Shown piece by piece: positions 54,821-64,000 of a stretch of 64,000 nucleotides of DNA. Made by a program: the position numbers and the translations under genes. Source of the DNA: Gracilaria gracilis. Lineage: Eukaryota; Rhodophyta; Florideophyceae; Gracilariales; Gracilariaceae. The notes under the pieces are model-generated. The model saw nothing but the letters and a program-made list of their open reading frames with translations, ran no database searches and was not told the DNA's origin. Positions within the stretch are counted from its first letter, which is position 1. Every line of letters begins with the position of its first letter. Location: NCBI GenBank assembly GCA_030374805.1, contig JARGSG010000203.1:372001-436000 (forward strand), given 5' to 3'.

Positions 54821-55819
54821 CTAGTAGTCTTTCTTCATTCCCTGTCTCTCTAAGACGGTAGCACAACGCTTTGTCATGCTTCGAACCAAATTGTAACACG
54901 TGGGGCGGTCGATTTTGTTCCATTGTGCCACCACACATTCCACCACGTCTTCCACCGATGCAAACTGCCTTGCATCTACGTACACACGCCTGGCAAGCAA
55001 GCCCCAAAGATTCTCTATCGGATTGAGGTCAGAACTACGGGCAGGCCAGTCCATAACATCTATGTTATGAGCATTGAACCACTGTTGAGTGTACTTATAC
55101 GTATGTATAGCAGCACTATCTTGCTGAAACGTCCATCCCCCAGCGTAGTTCTCTTTCACACATGGTAGCATATAGTTCTGTAGTGTCATGACATACTTCT
55201 TTCAATCTTGATTACCCTTTAGCACCGCCAATCCGCCCACCTCTTTTTTTCAGTAAAACATCCCCAAACCATAACTCCCCCGCCTCCTTTCTGACGTTTT
55301 GACATGACCCGTTCCTCCTTTCGCAAATCATGCCAGTAAAAAGCAAAACCATTAAGCCCGTCCAAGTTAAATATTTTTTATCAGACCAAATAATTCGACC
55401 CCACTGTTGAGGTGTCCACGCCTGCGTCAACCTAGCACAATTCATCCTGTTTTTTTTTGCTTTTGTTGTAGAGAAGGTGCCTGTTATACCTTCTGAAACT
55501 TTAGTGTAGGTGTGACAGACAGTATTTGTTGAACTCGGCGGCTTGATATCGGCAGTTGAAGTGCAGTGTTTAGTTGCGATGCGGTTTGGTGTCCTTTGGA
55601 TGCTTTTCGTACCAATAAACGGTGTGATTTGGCGGTCATTTTTGTGGGCTTTTTGATAGGTTTGTTGGTCCCGTACGTTGCTGGGTTCTTCAGGTACCTT
55701 GTTTTGACATCTCTGCTTCGTTTTGTTTCTCTGGCGATAGCTGCAATAGACAGACCACTTTTCTTGAAAGCCTCTATCTGGTCTTTTTCTTTTTCTGTCA
55801 AATACGTGCCTTTTGGCAA
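54821..55819 (-). pseudogene. Tc1 transposase, frameshifted
   Basis: Three ORFs. 55819-55484 is the N-terminal helix-turn-helix DNA-binding part (MPKGTYLTEKEKDQ). 55445-55212 holds the first catalytic Asp (IIWSDKK) before a frame change; VMVWGCF is readable in the next frame. 55189-54821 carries the second Asp (QDSAAIHT) and the Glu (NPIENLWG) with 34 residues between, the Tc1 spacing. At least two frame breaks, so it is inactive. Confidence 0.92.
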
Positions 55820-56106
55820 TGTGGGAATGAGTTGAAGTGGTGATTGGAGGATGGACGGAAGGAAGAAGAATACAAAGAAAGGTTTAATGAACTAAATACT
55901 ACTACTAGAAGTGCTACAACTACCTTTTATTGTGTATGTCGTATAGATGTTTTGCGGGGTGAAGTAGCCGTTTGCGTGCTGCTCAGGGACTACAAAGTCG
56001 TTTGGCCTGAAAACAGTTTTCTTTTAAACGTTTTTATGTAACGGATAGCCTCCTTGCTGCTGCGTCGTCGTTAATCGTTTAGTTTACTCTGTACAGCTAA
56101 AAAGGG

Positions 56107-56135
56107 GGGGTGTCGTATAGGAGTTTCGCGCACTG
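56107..56135 (-). repeat. Tc1 right terminal inverted repeat
   Basis: Minus strand CAGTGCGCGAAACTCC..., followed outside by TA. Confidence 0.9.
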
Positions 56136-56137
56136 TA

Positions 56138-56855
56138 CGTGGCAAAACAGTCTATTACTTCCTACTCACGGTCTAAGAATTCGATACGGCAGCAAGAAAA
56201 AGAGTGTCAAACGGCTCTCTGTCCTCCCCTGACCTCCTCTGATTGCGACTGCTGTGATGAAGCGCCTTCACTAGTAGTTCAGACTAGTCTGGTACTGCAA
56301 TGAAGATCTTCTCCATTCTACTTAAACCACGGAGCGTGTTAGCGCCCCCGTGCTCTTCAAAATGAAGCTCTAATTCGTTACAATATCATGCCAAGTAAGA
56401 CCGTTTCACTCTCTTTGAGATAGATATTGTCATTATCTCCGACACAACAAAACGGTTGTCAAAAACGATACGGTGCCCATCCTTCTTTTCGCGTCCTTGG
56501 CGCAATGAGATGCTGATTTATTCGGAGCTCTCGGTGGCATTGCGTTAGCCAACGTAACTTTACGTACTCATGACGTTAGGCCAAGAAGGATTGAGTTACG
56601 GGACTTGGCTGTTTGGTTCTGCCTAGGTGGCAGAATTCGAATCGGTGGTGCTGAGTGTGCCCAACTGCGTGGGTGGCACCTTTCGCACTCAGTCATCAAC
56701 CTTTGAGGTTTCATTTATTCAACCTCTCAACTGCGCACCTTGCGCTACACTGAGATTGAAACTCGGTTGTGAATCTGCGCATCCGCATTTCCGGCAATGC
56801 ACGTGCGCAATCTGGCAAATTCGCAATTGCAACTTGTCGTGCGACACATGTATGA
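56138..56855. other. Intergenic between Tc1 and Harbinger
   Basis: No gene recognised. Some of it is AT-balanced and featureless; the last 100 bp begin the palindrome. Confidence 0.5.
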
Positions 56856-56906
56856 TACCATGCGCTCGTAAGTATTCTGTGACAGAATACTTATGAGCGC
56901 ATGGTA
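56856..56906. repeat. 51-bp near-perfect palindrome at the Harbinger edge
   Basis: Arms of 25 bp (TACCATGCGCTC... and ...GAGCGCATGGTA) with one mismatch and a single central G. The right arm contains the TAA target of the Harbinger element. Outside it, CACATGTATG (left) and CATACATGTG (right of the transposon, about 60768) pair again, so the transposon sits within a larger foldback sequence. Confidence 0.85.
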
Positions 56907-57189
56907 AGAGCATGGCCACCGGGGGTCCAATTTTGAGTTCCAATTCATTTTTTGGAAATGAACTGCGAATTGTGATCGCACCAATTCAATTCAATCCATT
57001 TCAAAATAAATTGAAATGGAACTTGGATTGAAACCAAGCAAATCTCAGTCCAAAAACGATACATTTGGACCACGATTCGCTTCGTTTCAATCCAATACCA
57101 AGCACGCATCTCGCTGCAACCAGCGTGGTTTTGGCGCCAAAAAGCCAACCAATACAAACCTGCGTCGCGCAAACATAAAACAAAGCATA

Positions 57190-57197
57190 CTATATAA
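57190..57197 (+). promoter_or_regulatory. TATA box of the Harbinger accessory gene
   Basis: TATATAAA about 70 bp before ATG 57263. Confidence 0.6.
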
Positions 57198-57262
57198 ACA
57201 CATTTCCATAGCTCAATCCACCCACTCCAACATTGCTCCGTCCAAACAGCATAAGAGCCAGT

Positions 57263-58358
57263 ATGGGCACCGGAAAAGGGTGGTCCGCACCAGAAACAGT
57301 TTCTGCTTGCCGTGCATTCATCACAGCTTCCGAAGATCCCAAGTCAGGGAGGGGAAAGAAAACTCAGCTCTTTGAAGCACAGGTTCTCAAAGCCTTCAAA
57401 CAGTTTACTGATCGGGATCGTGTAACGTTTCCAAACATCACCTTCTTTGAAAGAACTGGTGATGCCATTATTCAAAGGTACAAAAAGGCCCGCGCATCTT
57501 GCGTAAAGTATGAAGGCATCATCTTTGCTATTAAAGCAAAAAAAACCAACTGGGTCTCCGTCGGAGGAGGATATCGAAAGAGCGGCACTTGCAGTTTATA
57601 ATGGAGACGCAACAATAGGAAACATGTATACCTACTTTAACGACCAAACACTGTCTGCTGGGAGCCCTTTTCCTTATGTTCAAGCTATGAAATTTTTGCG
57701 AAGCACTCATGGTTGGGATATGCTAAATGCATCTCGGCAGAATTCAAAACTGCTATCACGTGCATCATCTTCAAACGAGGCTTGTTCAACTATGTCCACC
57801 TCACTGGGACAGGATGGTGAAGTGTCTGGTGAGAACTCATCTAATTTGGAAAAGTATGATGGGAGTGGACCAAATGGAATGCCTTCATCACCTCCGAAGG
57901 AAAAGCTGCGTCCGATCGGTAACAAGCGTGCCCTAGAAATTTCTAAGCAAGTGGCGGCATTGCATCGTGGGGCAGATGGAATCGATAAACTAGGAGAGGC
58001 TGCTCACAAGAGAAACAAATTATCGGAGCAGTTTCTGGAAATAGAGCAAAAGCAGTCCATGTTCAAGTTGTTTTCTATTCCGGGTACGGACCCTGCGATG
58101 CTTAGTCGCTTTTTGGATCTCACGCAAAGAGAGGCATTACGACGACTGGAAAGTAGCATATGCCACAGTGAAACTGTGGCTGACGCCATTCCACCATCCG
58201 TACCACAAGGCGCTCCTTCCGCTGGTACTACACCTTTCATTAGGAATTCTTTTCCGAAAGACCTTGGTGCTACATCGTCTTTTCCAAATAGTACAGAGAC
58301 AAACAGTCTTGTACAAGGAGCAGGAGAGACAGACACTGGTGCGGAGAAAACGAGCTAA
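57263..58358 (+). pseudogene. Harbinger accessory protein (Myb/SANT-NAM-like), one-base shift
   Basis: ATG 57263 (MGTGKGWSAPE) gives a helical DNA-binding-like domain of about 90 residues (KGWSAPETVSACRAF ... AIIQRYKKARASCVKYEG), as in the second ORF of PIF/Harbinger elements, which helps carry the transposase to the nucleus and DNA. The frame breaks at a run of eight A's (57538-57545); with seven the protein would continue into the next frame (KPTGSPSEED ...) to TAA 58356. The rest has a NAM-associated-like segment (GPNGMPSSPPKEKLRPIGNKR). The single-base homopolymer error could be real or from sequencing. Confidence 0.75.
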
Positions 58359-58445
58359 ATGTCAGCAGACTGTTTTCTGTTGTATTGGGATTTCCTCTTT
58401 GTTTACTTCGGAGATAATAAAACTATATGTTTCTCAACCTCACAC

Positions 58446-59807
58446 TCACGTTAGATTCCCATGCATATCCCATATATGCTGCACAAGGGCCTCCTTTAGT
58501 CGCCTGTGTAACGCTTTTACTTTGATATCATCCGCAATGTTTGCATGGGATTCCAGAAATCCTTGAACCGATTCATCTCGGATGGGCTCAAGTACAACAT
58601 CAGTCTCGTCTTCTTCTTCTGAAAACATTGCGCTCCTGCCGCCAACCCCATCGCTACCGTAAAATTCTCGCCTCACCTCTACCGTCATGTTATGTAGAAT
58701 GACACAGGCCTTCGCAATTGTTCGCATCCTTTCCACCGTCCAAAGCTCAGATGCATAGAATAAGTACTTGAATCGCCGAAACAATACGCCAAACAAGCGC
58801 TCCACACACTTCCTAGTACCTTCTTGTAGACTCCGAAATAGCTTCTCCTTGGCAGTGTTGCCATCACGAATAGTTTTGATAAACACTTTCCAATCTGGAT
58901 ATATACCGTCTGTCAAATAGTAGAACCAATTGAACACCTTCCCGCTTATTGTGTATGACGGACGCACCGGCGGGAATTGTCCACTCAAGACGTTTGAGAA
59001 ATGCGCACTAACCTCCAGTATGTTCAGATCATTAAAAACTCCCGGCAAACCAAACTGAAACGACCACACCCAGAGATCCAAGTCGCATATGGCTTCCATT
59101 CGCAATGTTGGAACCCCGTCTTTGCCTGTCATCAGGCCTTGGAGGGCCTTCGGGCAGTTCTTCCAAGTCCAGCCAGCGCAGTCCAAGCACCCGACGCAAC
59201 CCGGGAACCCCACTGCAGCGAACTGCCGTTCAATGCGCTCCATATCTTCTGCTGTAGGCTCCCGCAGATACTCTCTTTCCCACCTCGCAACCACAGCTTT
59301 ACAAAATTCGGTCAGACAGTTCGACGCCGTTGTTTCCGATATGTTGAACAGATCGTCGCAAAGGTCGGCCGGTATGCCGTACGCTAGTTGTCGTTGTGCG
59401 CACAATACCTTGAGCAAAGGAGATATGCCAAGCTTTCCAGTTGCGTCCGGACGCAGTCCTTTCCTAAAGAATTCAGATGTTGTAACAACGGAAGCGAACA
59501 CTCGATTGAAGACAGCTTTTGGCATACGAAAACGAATTTCAAATGCCTCCTCCCCCTGCTCCGACCCGCACTGCTCGGTTCCAGGCCTTCTTTCATCCAT
59601 GGGCCAGAAGTATTTCTTCATGTAGTACATATGTGTACCCGCAAAATCACGGGAAATGTTACCAGCTTTTCCAGGGAGGCTTCCACCCCGTTCTTGTTTG
59701 CATTGAATTTGCAATATACCCAAGCCGACCATCTGCATCCACACGGCAACCGCCAACGCACTGTCTTCGTCGTCATCTGACGCAAGCATATATTTGCGAG
59801 TGGCCAT
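58446..59807 (-). CDS. PIF/Harbinger transposase (DDE, ALP1/HARBI1-like), intact
   Basis: 453 codons without a stop. Helix-turn-helix-like N-terminal half (residues about 95-185). The DDE nuclease has Asp in GCLDCAGW, Asp in FGLPGVFNDLN and Glu in RKCVERLFGVLFRRF, the family pattern with YYLTDGIYP between. Length is usual for plant and algal Harbinger transposases. It cuts and pastes the element at 3-bp TWA targets. With matching TIRs and target duplications, this copy may be mobile if the accessory protein is supplied. A HARBI1-type domesticated gene is an alternative, but the TIRs argue against it. Confidence 0.93.
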   Translation of the reverse strand: MATRKYMLASDDDEDSALAVAVWMQMVGLGILQIQCKQERGGSLPGKAGNISRDFAGTHMYYMKKYFWPMDERRPGTEQCGSEQGEEAFEIRFRMPKAVFNRVFASVVTTSEFFRKGLRPDATGKLGISPLLKVLCAQRQLAYGIPADLCDDLFNISETTASNCLTEFCKAVVARWEREYLREPTAEDMERIERQFAAVGFPGCVGCLDCAGWTWKNCPKALQGLMTGKDGVPTLRMEAICDLDLWVWSFQFGLPGVFNDLNILEVSAHFSNVLSGQFPPVRPSYTISGKVFNWFYYLTDGIYPDWKVFIKTIRDGNTAKEKLFRSLQEGTRKCVERLFGVLFRRFKYLFYASELWTVERMRTIAKACVILHNMTVEVRREFYGSDGVGGRSAMFSEEEDETDVVLEPIRDESVQGFLESHANIADDIKVKALHRRLKEALVQHIWDMHGNLT

Positions 59808-60258
59808 TTTCCGGCGATCTTGAAAAAGGTGGTGACGCGGGCTTGGGGGTGGTCCGGTGCCGTTTAAGGCGCTACAGAAGTCAGAGCAGTACGGATATGG
59901 GGGTGGTTGGGTGCCGTTTGGGGCGCGACGGCAGGCAGAGGGGCACAGCAGAGCAGAGGTTGTTGTGGCAGCGCGAAGATAGAGGCGGTCGTGAAGTTTT
60001 TGACGCCAAGTTAAACTTGATGGCGTGGTGGTGGGGCTGTGTTGTGGCGTTCAGGACGGAGCGCAGTGGCGGGCAGGACACCGTGTTAGCAAGGAGGACG
60101 GCTTCGTGCAAAAATAATGAGGTTCTGGTGGGTAGAGTCAGGCAGCTGCAGCGAAAATGCTACTGTGATCATCGGAATGGTGCACAGATTGTTAGAGTGG
60201 TTTGGCCATTTAAGGGCTGGCGCGGCGAAAAGCAGAGTATGCGACAAGTCAAAAGATA

Positions 60259-60590
60259 GCGTGGCAAGTCGGAGGATGGCGCGGCAAGGCGGAGGGTGGC
60301 GCGACAAGTCGGGAGGTGACGCGGCTAGTCGGGGTGTGGCGCGGCTAGTCGGGGGGTGGCGCGGGAAGGCGGAGGGGGGCGCGGCAGGTCGGGGGGTGGC
60401 GCGGCTAGTCGGGGTGTGGCGCGGGAAGGCCGAGGGTGGCGCGGCAGGTCGGGGGGTGGCGCGGCTAGTCGGGGGTGTGGCGCGGCTAGTCGGGGGGTGG
60501 CGCGGGAAGGCGGAGGGTGGCGCGGCTAGTCGGGGGGTGGCGCGGGAAGGCGGAGGGTGGCGCGGCAGGTCGGGGGGTGGCGCGGTCGTT
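60259..60590. repeat. 20-bp minisatellite inside the Harbinger end
   Basis: About 16 tandem units of 20 bp in three types: GGTGGCGCGGCTAGTCGGGG, GGTGGCGCGGGAAGGCGGAG and GGTGGCGCGGCAGGTCGGGG, in mixed order (one unit has an extra G). The shared core GGTGGCGCGG is fixed. It creates a false 160-codon ORF rich in Gly and Arg. Its position next to the right terminus suggests a subterminal array. Confidence 0.95.
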
Positions 60591-60936
60591 GCAAACTGAG
60601 TTGGATTTGCAACGAGTGGGAAGCTCGGATGTTCATTTCAATCCAAACGGTCACGAGATTTGGACCGTGTTCAAATCAGGACGGTCGACCAATGCATTCA
60701 ATACACGTTCAATACGCTATGGATTGGATCGGAGCATGGGTGGCCATGCTCTAAGTTACCATTGGTTACCATACATGTGCGATAATAACAACGGTTTCCT
60801 GTAGGTATATGAACTGCTGCCGAAGCCCACCCCCATGGCTTCACCATCAACTACATCTGCTCCATCCGCCAAACTCAAACACAACTTCTTCTAGCACCGC
60901 TTTCTCCAACCCGACGGCAACTCTTCCCCACAGATC

Positions 60937-61164
60937 ATGGGTTTCTGGGACTCTCGTTTCTGGCAAGTAGCCGCAGGCACCACCACGCTAGCTGGCGTGT
61001 TAATCGTCTCTGTATTCGATGCAGGCGCTACAGCCGCGGCAACTATTCCTTCAATTCTTAGCAGCATCACTGCTCCCGAGGCCGGGGCGGCCGTTTCCGC
61101 CGCGGTGATGGCCGCTGCGGGCGTCAAAACTATTCAAGAATCCAAAAAGTCAAATACGGATTGA
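60937..61164 (+). CDS. Small Ala/Gly-rich hydrophobic protein, tentative
   Basis: 75 codons. After MGFWDSRFWQVAAG there is one hydrophobic stretch (residues about 13-35), then alternating Ala/Ile/Thr to residue 60 and a basic, polar tail. It may be a small membrane protein. It resembles IFI6/ISG12-type Ala/Gly-rich proteins only in composition. No TATA or polyadenylation signal was identified, and it could be chance. Confidence 0.3.
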   Translation: MGFWDSRFWQVAAGTTTLAGVLIVSVFDAGATAAATIPSILSSITAPEAGAAVSAAVMAAAGVKTIQESKKSNTD

Positions 61165-62161
61165 ATCGGTCGCTCGTCGATGAGCACATCTGCAGCTGCC
61201 ATAGAGGACCAGTTCAGAGCGCATCTAAGTCAATAAACGACTGCTCTCTTGCATGTCAAGTTCTTTTTTTCCTTTAGTTTTCTCGCCCGAAAACTTCTCG
61301 GAGTTTTCCTCAATGGCTTGTGTTGTGTGTTGCTCATTCGTAACTGGCATTGATTGCATTTACCGTTCAGATGTTCACTGAGTACGATTCTTGCATACTT
61401 TTTAAATGATGTCATTCCAACGGATTTATTTGTCATCGCGAACATGTCGATTCGGCATAAAGGTCGTTTCGAGGGATTTGCAACAATTTCGGCTTTTCGA
61501 TATGGGTTTCAACGAGAATGGGAGTTAGATGACAAAACGGGATTTGGTCAGATATCCCCCGAATGCTGAAGTGGTCGGATGGAAATTGTGCATGGCATCA
61601 AATACTGCATTGATCCATCTCTGTGGAGGTTGGTTGGGTAACCTTACATGGTCCAACAAACGCTTCGATGCCAAGGTATGTGTATAACATGCCAAACATC
61701 GCACCTGGTGCGCGTTGGGGCAAACGAGGCCGACCGCAACTGGGCTCTGTTGCGCCCCATTTTCTGCTATTCTGCGTTTTTCTAGAGTAGAACACTTCCC
61801 TGTACCTTCGTATTTGCCAACAACACCTTTGGCTCCGACGCAACAGAAGCACCGGAGAGAAGATGGTGACAAATCCAAAAAGCGTTCGCAACGATGGGCT
61901 GCATCCAACATGACGTCATGCCAGCTCTCCCTGGCACGCGCGCAGTGCCAGCACACGCTGGCAGCAATGCAACTGCCTCGCTCACAGTTGGCGTTATTGG
62001 CATCTCGTTACGAACGGCACGTACGCGCACCACGTGCGCTGCGACCGTGCTGCCGTTGGTGTAAACCGCTCGGCCATCGTGCCGAGATCGCGTGCTGAAA
62101 AGGAGCCATCGCCACCAGTGCGTCCTCTCCGCGCAGCCACAAGCCCCCCATTTTGATCACC
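61165..62161. other. Intergenic
   Basis: ORFs of 70-143 codons on both strands with no recognisable domain. I see nothing I can support. Confidence 0.45.
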
Positions 62162-62713
62162 ATGAAGGCGAGTCTCGCTAGTGTGCTGTTGATTGCGACG
62201 CTATGCGCGCTGCCGCTATGCGAGTCCACGCCGCTAGTGGAAGATAAGCCGGCGGACCTCACGCCATTCGCGCTGCCCGAGCCGTCCGACGAGCCGCTCG
62301 CCTCCGAAGAACCGCAGCCGTTCGAAATCATCGCCTGTCAACAAGACGGCTGCTTCGCGGAAGCCGGCGAGCAGGAGTTTATTTGCCCGAGCGCGTTGGC
62401 GGTGCCCGACGCGCAGGGGGCGACGTTCTTGCTAGTGCAAGCCGTGGACGACGCCAGCGCGGAGGTGGTGTTCGACGCCGTCGTGCCGCTGGCGCAGGTG
62501 GACGGCGGCTTCGTTGACGCCATTCCGTGGCGGCGGACGGCGCTTGGCGACGTGCCTGCGCTTTGTACGCGCGTGGAGGAGCCGGAGGACACTGGCGATG
62601 GACAGCTGCGGATCGGATTCCCTTTCGGCGCTTGTTGCGGCGCGTGCCCGCGGAGGAGGAGCACCGTCGTGCCGCCGCCGTTCTCGTGTTGCCGTGCGTG
62701 CAGATTCCAATAG
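62162..62713 (+). CDS. Predicted secreted, Cys-rich C-terminal protein, unknown
   Basis: 183 codons from ATG 62162 (MKASLASVLL), preferred over the upstream ATG because the signal peptide begins there. Signal core LASVLLIATLCALPL with likely cleavage after CES. The mature part is acidic and Pro/Ala-rich to about residue 65, then a mixed region with ten Cys in all, the last cluster CCGACPRRR...CCRACRFQ. The high-GC codon use contrasts with the AT-rich flanks. The basic Cys cluster may be a metal-binding or disulfide module. No family recognised. Confidence 0.55.
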   Translation: MKASLASVLLIATLCALPLCESTPLVEDKPADLTPFALPEPSDEPLASEEPQPFEIIACQQDGCFAEAGEQEFICPSALAVPDAQGATFLLVQAVDDASAEVVFDAVVPLAQVDGGFVDAIPWRRTALGDVPALCTRVEEPEDTGDGQLRIGFPFGACCGACPRRRSTVVPPPFSCCRACRFQ

Positions 62714-64000
62714 ATACAAATTTTCAATCTGCTGTGACGTACAACTGGAAAAACTCGGCGAACGGTTCTCCTTGCCCTTTTGTAACCGTTCGTAACTTTA
62801 AAAAAGACCCCCAACTATCAATCCTACATCACTTCATTCGCCCTTTTGCATGCAGGAGTTTTTCCACAGGAGGCCTAGACAGCGGCAGAGAACGACATAC
62901 GAACCACAAAACCGACGCAAGCGCATGTGTGAAGCGTACAACGGTGCAGGACTCATCCTGTCCAACGATTGCGTGTAGATCGCTCCGGAGTTTGTTCAAC
63001 ACATAAGAAAGTTTAATTAGTCGGAAGCCAGACTGGAGTCTCGAGGCGCACACTCTGTGATTGCTGTCCACGTCCGGTTTGGCAAGCAGAGCAAATGCCA
63101 CAACTGTATCGAAAAGCATGCCCTCGGACCGTGCGCGTTGAGAGTTGATATCTTTGTTGGCAAGGTTGTTTTGCATAACGTGAAGGTGAGCGGTAGTGAT
63201 TGCTCTATAAATCCTAAAGCAAAAGAGGAAGGCAGTAGCATTCATTCAATTTTGTTTTTTCGTATGACGAAAACCAACCACGGCCATTGCTGAGCTCGTG
63301 ATCACACTATGATATATTCAGACCGACTCTTGATTCTAAAGAAATTAGTAGTGTATTACTAGCGTAGGGAATGAATTCTGGCTTCTCAAGAGGTTGAGGA
63401 TGACCTTCTGATGCTCTGTTTATGTATACATCGCAGGCGTCTATCTACGTGTAGCTCTGGGGCTGCGGTACAAGCCGATAACCCTTATGTGTCTCGCAAC
63501 GTGAGCTACAAGCCGAGCGTGATGAAGTATGACTTCGGTTGTGGTTCTATGTGTTGGTTACAATTAGAAGTTGCAAACTATTCATATCTTGTGGTATCTT
63601 AAAGACACCTCTGCCTGTGTAGGTCTTGCAATTTGGCTACAAATCCTGGACTCCTCCATGTCTAGCTCTCACGATGTTTTTAGCGCTGAACAATGTCAAA
63701 AGACATGATTTGTAGTATATCTAAAGATGTTTGAGATAGGAATGTTGCAAACGATGTCTGCCCACAGAACTATTTCAAACATCTTTATTATTGGAAAGAT
63801 TGCTTGAGAGATTATTCCCACAGTGACCAGAAGAGGTGGAACATATTCGTACAAAACGAATAGAACCCCAAAACGGGAGGACTGAGGAGAAAGTAGTCGA
63901 TTGGTTGGATATCACCAGTCCGCACAGCACGACGACGGAACGCCCGACATCGAGCTAGGAAGTCGTCGGTCGCTCGGACATCTCTCGTCTGCATAACGCG
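62714..64000. other. Intergenic to the window end
   Basis: No gene recognised. ORFs of 60-159 codons on both strands have no features, apart from the hairpin at 63722. Confidence 0.45.
63722..63787. repeat. Hairpin, 18-bp arms
   Basis: TAAAGATGTTTGAGATAG (63722-63739) pairs with 63770-63787 with one mismatch and a 30-base loop. Confidence 0.75.

Larger units (their letters stand above)
54583..56135 (-). mobile_element. Tc1/mariner (DD34E) DNA transposon
   Basis: 1553 bp bounded by inverted repeats of about 29 bp that start CAGTGCGCGAAACTCC on each end, with TA duplications at 54581-54582 and 56136-56137. Inside, on the minus strand, is a broken transposase. Confidence 0.92.
56908..60751 (-). 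mobile_element. PIF/Harbinger DNA transposon
   Basis: 3844 bp. Terminal inverted repeats GAGCATGGCCACC (56908-56920) and its complement (60739-60751), flanked by TAA on both sides (56905-56907 and 60752-60754), the 3-bp duplication typical of PIF/Harbinger. It carries the two standard genes, divergently placed on opposite strands with convergent ends: a Myb/SANT-like accessory ORF (plus) and an intact transposase (minus). Confidence 0.93.

Noticed and set aside
60117-60599. 160-codon Gly/Arg-rich ORF
   Set aside because: Product of the 20-bp minisatellite.
61525-61956. 143-codon minus-strand ORF
   Set aside because: No domain, no signals, overlaps ORFs in other frames.
1-64000. CRISPR arrays, operons or other bacterial features
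   Set aside because: None seen; elements and genes are eukaryotic.

Overview
The window is eukaryotic nuclear DNA. It has almost no visible introns in recognisable genes, compact single-exon ORFs, TATA boxes and AATAAA signals, and many transposable elements. Single-exon genes, large Ty3/Ty1 elements, PIF/Harbinger and Tc1 elements, and an opine (octopine/tauropine-type) dehydrogenase together fit a red alga, perhaps a florideophyte of the Chondrus type. That assignment is inference; nothing here proves it.

Left part (1-10.6 kb): a row of broken host genes. These are a RING finger-protein kinase (minus strand), the 26S proteasome ATPase Rpt5, the ER mannosyltransferase ALG11, a Slo/BK-like potassium channel with an RCK domain, and a second fragment of the ALG11 C-terminus joined to the channel. 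All carry in-frame stops and/or frameshifts and have lost key residues (kinase DFG is HFG; Rpt5 Walker A is GPPGVRKT). A decayed Ty1/copia element follows at 11.0-15.1 kb.

Middle (16.63-42.81 kb): one 26-kb composite of Ty3/gypsy elements flanked by the 5-bp target duplication TTTAT. It contains four ~507-bp LTRs: two with an adjacent PBS and two with an adjacent polypurine tract. A second copy apparently integrated into the gag gene of the first (target site CGTAC), and recombination between the oppositely oriented copies then inverted the interior. A 4.9-kb copia element with 312-bp LTRs and GATAC duplications sits inside the right-hand pol. The gypsy elements have separate gag and pol ORFs, a chromodomain-like integrase tail, and a 1004-codon antisense ORF before the 3' LTR. 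They are also strewn with an 11-bp imperfect palindrome, ACC-N5-GGT, at a density far above chance.

Right part (42.8-64 kb): host genes and DNA transposons. The most striking is a minus-strand gene whose product combines a WWE domain, a degenerate uracil-DNA-glycosylase-like domain and an ADP-ribosyltransferase domain, with one frame break. Next come an intact opine dehydrogenase, a small secreted-protein gene with TATA and AATAAA signals and three copies of a hairpin motif, a WW-LURP1/tubby-like pseudogene broken by a 26-bp tandem duplication, a 1.55-kb Tc1 element with TIRs and TA duplications, and a 3.84-kb PIF/Harbinger element with an intact transposase inserted into a palindrome. A candidate secreted protein lies near the right end. 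Coordinates and homology calls are from reading the sequence by eye; no database search was run.
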